Position numbers and translations under genes: made by a program. Below the pieces are notes generated by a model. That model had not been told where the DNA came from, ran no database searches, and worked only from the letters and a program-made list of their open reading frames with translations. Shown in pieces: positions 31,069-33,598 of a stretch of 33,598 bases of DNA (positions are counted from its first letter, which is position 1; the number at the start of each line of letters is the position of its first letter). Origin of the DNA: Chloroflexota bacterium (GTDB lineage Bacteria; Chloroflexota; Anaerolineae; Promineifilales; Promineifilaceae); contig JAGOMA010000050.1 in NCBI GenBank assembly GCA_017993775.1, positions 1-33,598 of the forward strand, given 5' to 3'.

Positions 31069-32223
31069 ATGCATACCCAAACAACTTCCACAAATCAAAC
31101 GCATCGTATTGTAACCCATACCCTGGATGTGCCGCCGCGTCTGCTGCTTGGCCCCGGCCCGTCGAATGCCCATCCGCGCGTGTTGGCGGCGGTGGGGATG
31201 CGCCAACTGAGCCACCTGGACCCGGCGTTTATCGGCATTATGAACGAGACGCAGGAGCTTTTGCGCTACGCCTGGCAAACGGACAACGAAATGACCCTGG
31301 CCATCAGCGGCACGGGCAGCGCGGCCATGGAAACGGCCGTGGCCAATATCGTCGAGCGCGGCGACGTGGTCCTGGTGGCCGTGATGGGTTACTTCGGCGA
31401 ACGGCTGGTGGAAATGGCCAGCCGCCACGGCGGCGACGTGCGTGTCATCGAAAAACCCTGGGGCGAAGTCTTTGAACAAGGCGAGATTTATGACGCCGTG
31501 AAGGAACATCGTCCGGCCGTGCTGATGATGGTTCATGCCGAAACGTCCACCGGCGCTTTGCAGCCTATGGCCGGTATCGGCGCCATCTGTCGTGAATTCG
31601 GCTGCCTGCTGCTGACGGACTGCGTGACCAGCCTGGGCGCAGCGCCGATGCTGGTGGATGATTGGCAGGTAGATGTGGCTTACAGCTGCTCACAAAAAGG
31701 GCTTAGCTGCCCGCCCGGCGCATCCCCGGTGACCTTTGGTCCGCGGGCGATGGAGAAGATTAACGGCCGTCGCCACAAAGTAGACACCTGGTACCTGGAC
31801 GCGACCCTCCTGCGCAGCTATTGGCTGGGTGACGTGCGCGGCTACCACCACACCATGAGCAGCAATATGACCTACGCCCTGCGTGAAGGGCTGCGTCTGG
31901 TGGCCGAAGAAGGTCTGGAAGCTCGCTGGGCGCGCCACCGCGCCACCGCCGAACTGCTTTGGAACGGCATGGCCGAACTTGGCCTGACCTGCCACGTCGC
32001 CGATCCCGACCATCGCATCCCCAGCCTGACCACCGTCAGCGTACCCGATGGCGTAGATGCCAGAGCCGTCGCCGGCCGTCTGCTGCGCGATTACAACATC
32101 GAAGTCGCTGGCGGTTTCAGCAAACTGGCTGGTAAAGTGTGGCGCGTGGGCCTCATGGGCTACAACAGCCGCCCGGAAAACGTCCTCATCCTGCTGGCTG
32201 CTCTGAAAGAGCTGCTGAACTGA
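31069..32223 (+). CDS. Class V aminotransferase, alanine-glyoxylate / serine-glyoxylate type
   Basis: A 384-residue PLP enzyme. RLLLGPGPSNAHPRVLAAVG near the start and ISGTGSAAMETAVAN (PLP phosphate region) are typical. The acid binding the PLP ring nitrogen is in LLTDCVTSLGA, and the PLP Lys is K210 in SCSQKGLSCPPG. The C-terminal Arg region reads KVWRVGLMGYNSRPENV. It probably moves the amino group of alanine or serine to glyoxylate in the cytoplasm. The start is fixed by a very strong ribosome-binding site. The YbaK-like gene follows after a palindromic repeat. Confidence 0.92.
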   Translation: MHTQTTSTNQTHRIVTHTLDVPPRLLLGPGPSNAHPRVLAAVGMRQLSHLDPAFIGIMNETQELLRYAWQTDNEMTLAISGTGSAAMETAVANIVERGDVVLVAVMGYFGERLVEMASRHGGDVRVIEKPWGEVFEQGEIYDAVKEHRPAVLMMVHAETSTGALQPMAGIGAICREFGCLLLTDCVTSLGAAPMLVDDWQVDVAYSCSQKGLSCPPGASPVTFGPRAMEKINGRRHKVDTWYLDATLLRSYWLGDVRGYHHTMSSNMTYALREGLRLVAEEGLEARWARHRATAELLWNGMAELGLTCHVADPDHRIPSLTTVSVPDGVDARAVAGRLLRDYNIEVAGGFSKLAGKVWRVGLMGYNSRPENVLILLAALKELLN

Positions 32224-32232
32224 GCGTAAGCA

Positions 32233-32262
32233 AGATTGGACCAATCTCGATTGGTCCAATCT
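32233..32262. repeat. Two adjacent AGATTGG/CCAATCT palindromes
   Basis: AGATTGGACCAATCT (32233-32247), then GATTGGTCCAATC (32249-32261), lie 9 bases after the aminotransferase stop and 11 before the next start codon. Core and placement match the pair at 16129-16161. There is no T-tract, so it may be a mRNA-processing or REP-like element within a two-gene transcript. Confidence 0.65.
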
Positions 32263-32272
32263 CCCTAGCCTT

Positions 32273-32743
32273 ATGACGCCTCCTCCCGTCTCCCAAGCCC
32301 TGACCGACATGGGCATTCCCCACCGCGTATTCCGGCATCCTGGGCCGGTGAAATCATTGGAACAGGCCGCAGCCGAGCGCGGCCAACTGCCGGAGCAAAT
32401 TGTTCGCAGTATTCTCTTCCGCCTCTCCGTCGATGTGTTTGTGATGGTCTTGATGGCCGGACCGCAGCAAATTGATTGGAAAGCGCTGCGCCGTTATCTG
32501 GGTGAAAAACGCCTGACGATGGCCAGCGAGGAGGAAGTGCTGCGCGTAACCGGCTACGAGCGCGGCGCGGTCGCTCCGTTTGGCCTGCCGCAGCCCCTGC
32601 GCATCCTGGCCGATGAGACCATATTTGCCTACGAGGAAATGTCTATTGGCTCCGGCCAGCGCGGCACGACCATTATTTTAAGCCGCGACGATTTGCGGCG
32701 AGCGTTGGGGGATGTGGAAATGGCGCGTTTGGGGGAAGCGTAA
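32273..32743 (+). CDS. YbaK/ProX-type aminoacyl-tRNA deacylase domain protein
   Basis: A 156-residue stand-alone YbaK domain. EEVLRVTGYERGAVAPFGLP and SIGSGQRGTTIILSRDDL match the family, which removes wrongly attached amino acids from tRNA (Cys or Ala on tRNA-Pro and relatives). The active-site Lys of the family, normally in a KSLLF-like segment near residue 45, is Arg here (VRSILFR, R45), so activity or specificity may differ. There is no clear ribosome-binding site before the ATG. Confidence 0.8.
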   Translation: MTPPPVSQALTDMGIPHRVFRHPGPVKSLEQAAAERGQLPEQIVRSILFRLSVDVFVMVLMAGPQQIDWKALRRYLGEKRLTMASEEEVLRVTGYERGAVAPFGLPQPLRILADETIFAYEEMSIGSGQRGTTIILSRDDLRRALGDVEMARLGEA

Positions 32744-32762
32744 CGCGCGTTTAATGGGTGGT

Positions 32763-32808
32763 GTTTCCAGATGGGTCCAATCTCCCAAGATTGGACCCAT
32801 CTGGAAAC
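32763..32808. terminator. Perfect 21-bp hairpin between convergent genes
   Basis: Arms at 32763-32783 and 32788-32808 are exactly complementary with the 4-nt loop CCCA. The inner part is GGTCCAATCT / AGATTGGACC, the same core as the palindromes at 16129 and 32233. It lies 20 bases after the YbaK stop and 9 bases from the DUF3048 stop. A two-way transcript end is likely although there is no T-tract. Confidence 0.7.
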
Positions 32809-32816
32809 GGCGCTGG

Positions 32817-33598
32817 TTACGGTGTCAGAACGACAGCGCCTTCGTAGCCGCGCCAGGTGGGGACGAGCTGCACCCAGGTGTTGCCAATTTTTAACGGGAA
32901 AGGCGTGCCATCCGGGTTGGTGAAGGTGAGCAGATCGTAGCGGCCTTCGCGGTGCCAGGTGACCGGGTACTGCTGCCCATCACGCAGGACAATGCCGCCG
33001 CTGCCGCTGCCCCACAGCTGAATTTGCACCGACAGAGCCACGCATTGTCCGGCGTCGTTGGCTTGCTCGCAAATTTCCGGGTCTTGGACATGGTAGGGGG
33101 TGATGATGACGACGTTGGCGGTGCTGACTTGTTCGCCAGTGTTGCCGTCGAGAATAGGTTCGCCGTCGCCGTAGCGGTAGTAACGGCCGTCTTCCGCATG
33201 ATACCGCCACTCCACTTCCTCCCAGATGTAATCGATCTTCAAATTTGTGGCCGGTTGGCCGCCCGCCGGGGCTTCCGTGCTAAAGGCCATCACCTGGTTG
33301 AAGTTGGGCGGGGTGTTCAGACCGCGCTTTTCCAGCTCGTTGTACAGCCCTTCGGGATGAACATAGAGTGTGGCCTCGGTGGGTTTTTGTGGTTCGTCGG
33401 TACGGTAGTAGCCTTCGGTATTGGAGCGCAAAATGCGGCTGCTAAAATCGGAGGAAAACAGGCGCTGGCTGACGCCCACGCTGGAGCCGGAAAACACCAG
33501 GGCGGCGTCGTACATGGCCGGCAGTTCCAGGTCGATCAGGCGCGCGCTGCGGATAGGGCCGATTTTTTCCGGCATTTTGCTGTAGAAGATAGCTGACA
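32817..33598 (-). CDS. DUF3048 domain protein (5' end outside the window)
   Basis: The frame stays open to the last base of the window, so the N-terminal part is missing; about 259 C-terminal residues are visible. The first visible segment (AIFYSKMPEKIGPIRSARLI) is the DUF3048/YerB signature. The middle has TEGYYRTDEPQKPTEATLYV, and the last third ends in a beta-rich domain (TFTNPDGTPFPLKIGNTWVQ). Family members are usually secreted lipoproteins of unknown role; the signal peptide would be upstream of the window. The ATG at 33575 is internal to the domain and not a credible start. Confidence 0.82.
   Translation of the reverse strand, partial: SAIFYSKMPEKIGPIRSARLIDLELPAMYDAALVFSGSSVGVSQRLFSSDFSSRILRSNTEGYYRTDEPQKPTEATLYVHPEGLYNELEKRGLNTPPNFNQVMAFSTEAPAGGQPATNLKIDYIWEEVEWRYHAEDGRYYRYGDGEPILDGNTGEQVSTANVVIITPYHVQDPEICEQANDAGQCVALSVQIQLWGSGSGGIVLRDGQQYPVTWHREGRYDLLTFTNPDGTPFPLKIGNTWVQLVPTWRGYEGAVVLTP

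Larger units (their letters stand above)
356..33190. repeat. Dispersed octamer palindrome ACGGCCGT, about 73 copies across the window
   Basis: I counted about 73 copies by eye, one per roughly 460 bp, where about one would be expected from base composition. Most lie inside genes in all three frames, read as Thr-Ala-Val, Asn/Asp-Gly-Arg or x-Arg-Pro-x. Some lie in promoters (22171) and hairpins (356-384). Examples start at 377, 739, 2397, 6365, 7545, 10190, 13269, 15687, 20221, 23839, 26903 and 31764. The palindrome is often extended to AACGGCCGTT. Confidence 0.9.

Noticed and set aside
1..33598. tRNA, rRNA, integrase or transposase genes
   Set aside because: I looked for T-loop-like sequences, conserved rRNA blocks and transposase or integrase motifs and found none that I could support.

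Overview
The window is a compact, moderately GC-rich bacterial chromosome segment of about 33.6 kb, with roughly 28 protein genes and no rRNA, tRNA, phage or transposase genes that I can see. Gene content (PhoU, a Liv-type ABC transporter with lipoprotein binding proteins, a LysM/SH3 membrane protein, a DUF3048 protein, AI-2E family and P-type ATPase membrane proteins) and protein style suggest a Chloroflexota bacterium, probably Anaerolineae-like. That assignment is inference from general resemblance, not a database result.

Layout. (1) 1-9963, plus strand: the end of phoU, then a promoter with an operator-like palindrome, then a complete branched-chain/polar amino acid ABC transporter (binding lipoprotein, two permeases, two ATPases). 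A second, paralogous binding lipoprotein follows, then an ornithine cyclodeaminase-family reductase overlapping an FAD amino acid oxidase. Together these look like uptake plus oxidative and reductive processing of amino or imino acids. (2) 10058-12484: an unusual lipoprotein with two different solute-binding domains fused in tandem. (3) 12513-14949, minus strand: a PlsY-like acyltransferase, a JAMM metalloprotease, an extended ferredoxin and a superoxide dismutase. (4) 15191-18955: an EamA exporter, a LysM/SH3 membrane protein, hpt with a coupled small membrane protein, and a ureohydrolase-fold protein with altered metal and substrate residues. (5) 18956-20163: a 23-bp tandem array, then an AhpD-like gene with an in-frame TGA exactly where the peroxidatic cysteine belongs and a SECIS-like hairpin just after it. 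This is a candidate selenoprotein. (6) 20164-23783: asparaginase, an orphan ModB-like permease and a GT-C glycosyltransferase. (7) 23825-30823, minus strand: uvrA, an AI-2E family permease and a Ca2+-type P-ATPase. (8) 31069-33598: a class V aminotransferase, a YbaK-like protein and the 3' part of a DUF3048 gene.

Two window-wide signals stand out. The octamer palindrome ACGGCCGT occurs about 73 times by eye (about one expected by composition), mostly inside genes, in the manner of cyanobacterial HIP1. It is absent from nearly all of uvrA. A second short palindrome, AGATTGGnCCAATCT, or half of it inside a longer hairpin, sits just after three stop codons. Several genes also show a good -10 box only a few bases before the start codon, suggesting leaderless mRNAs.
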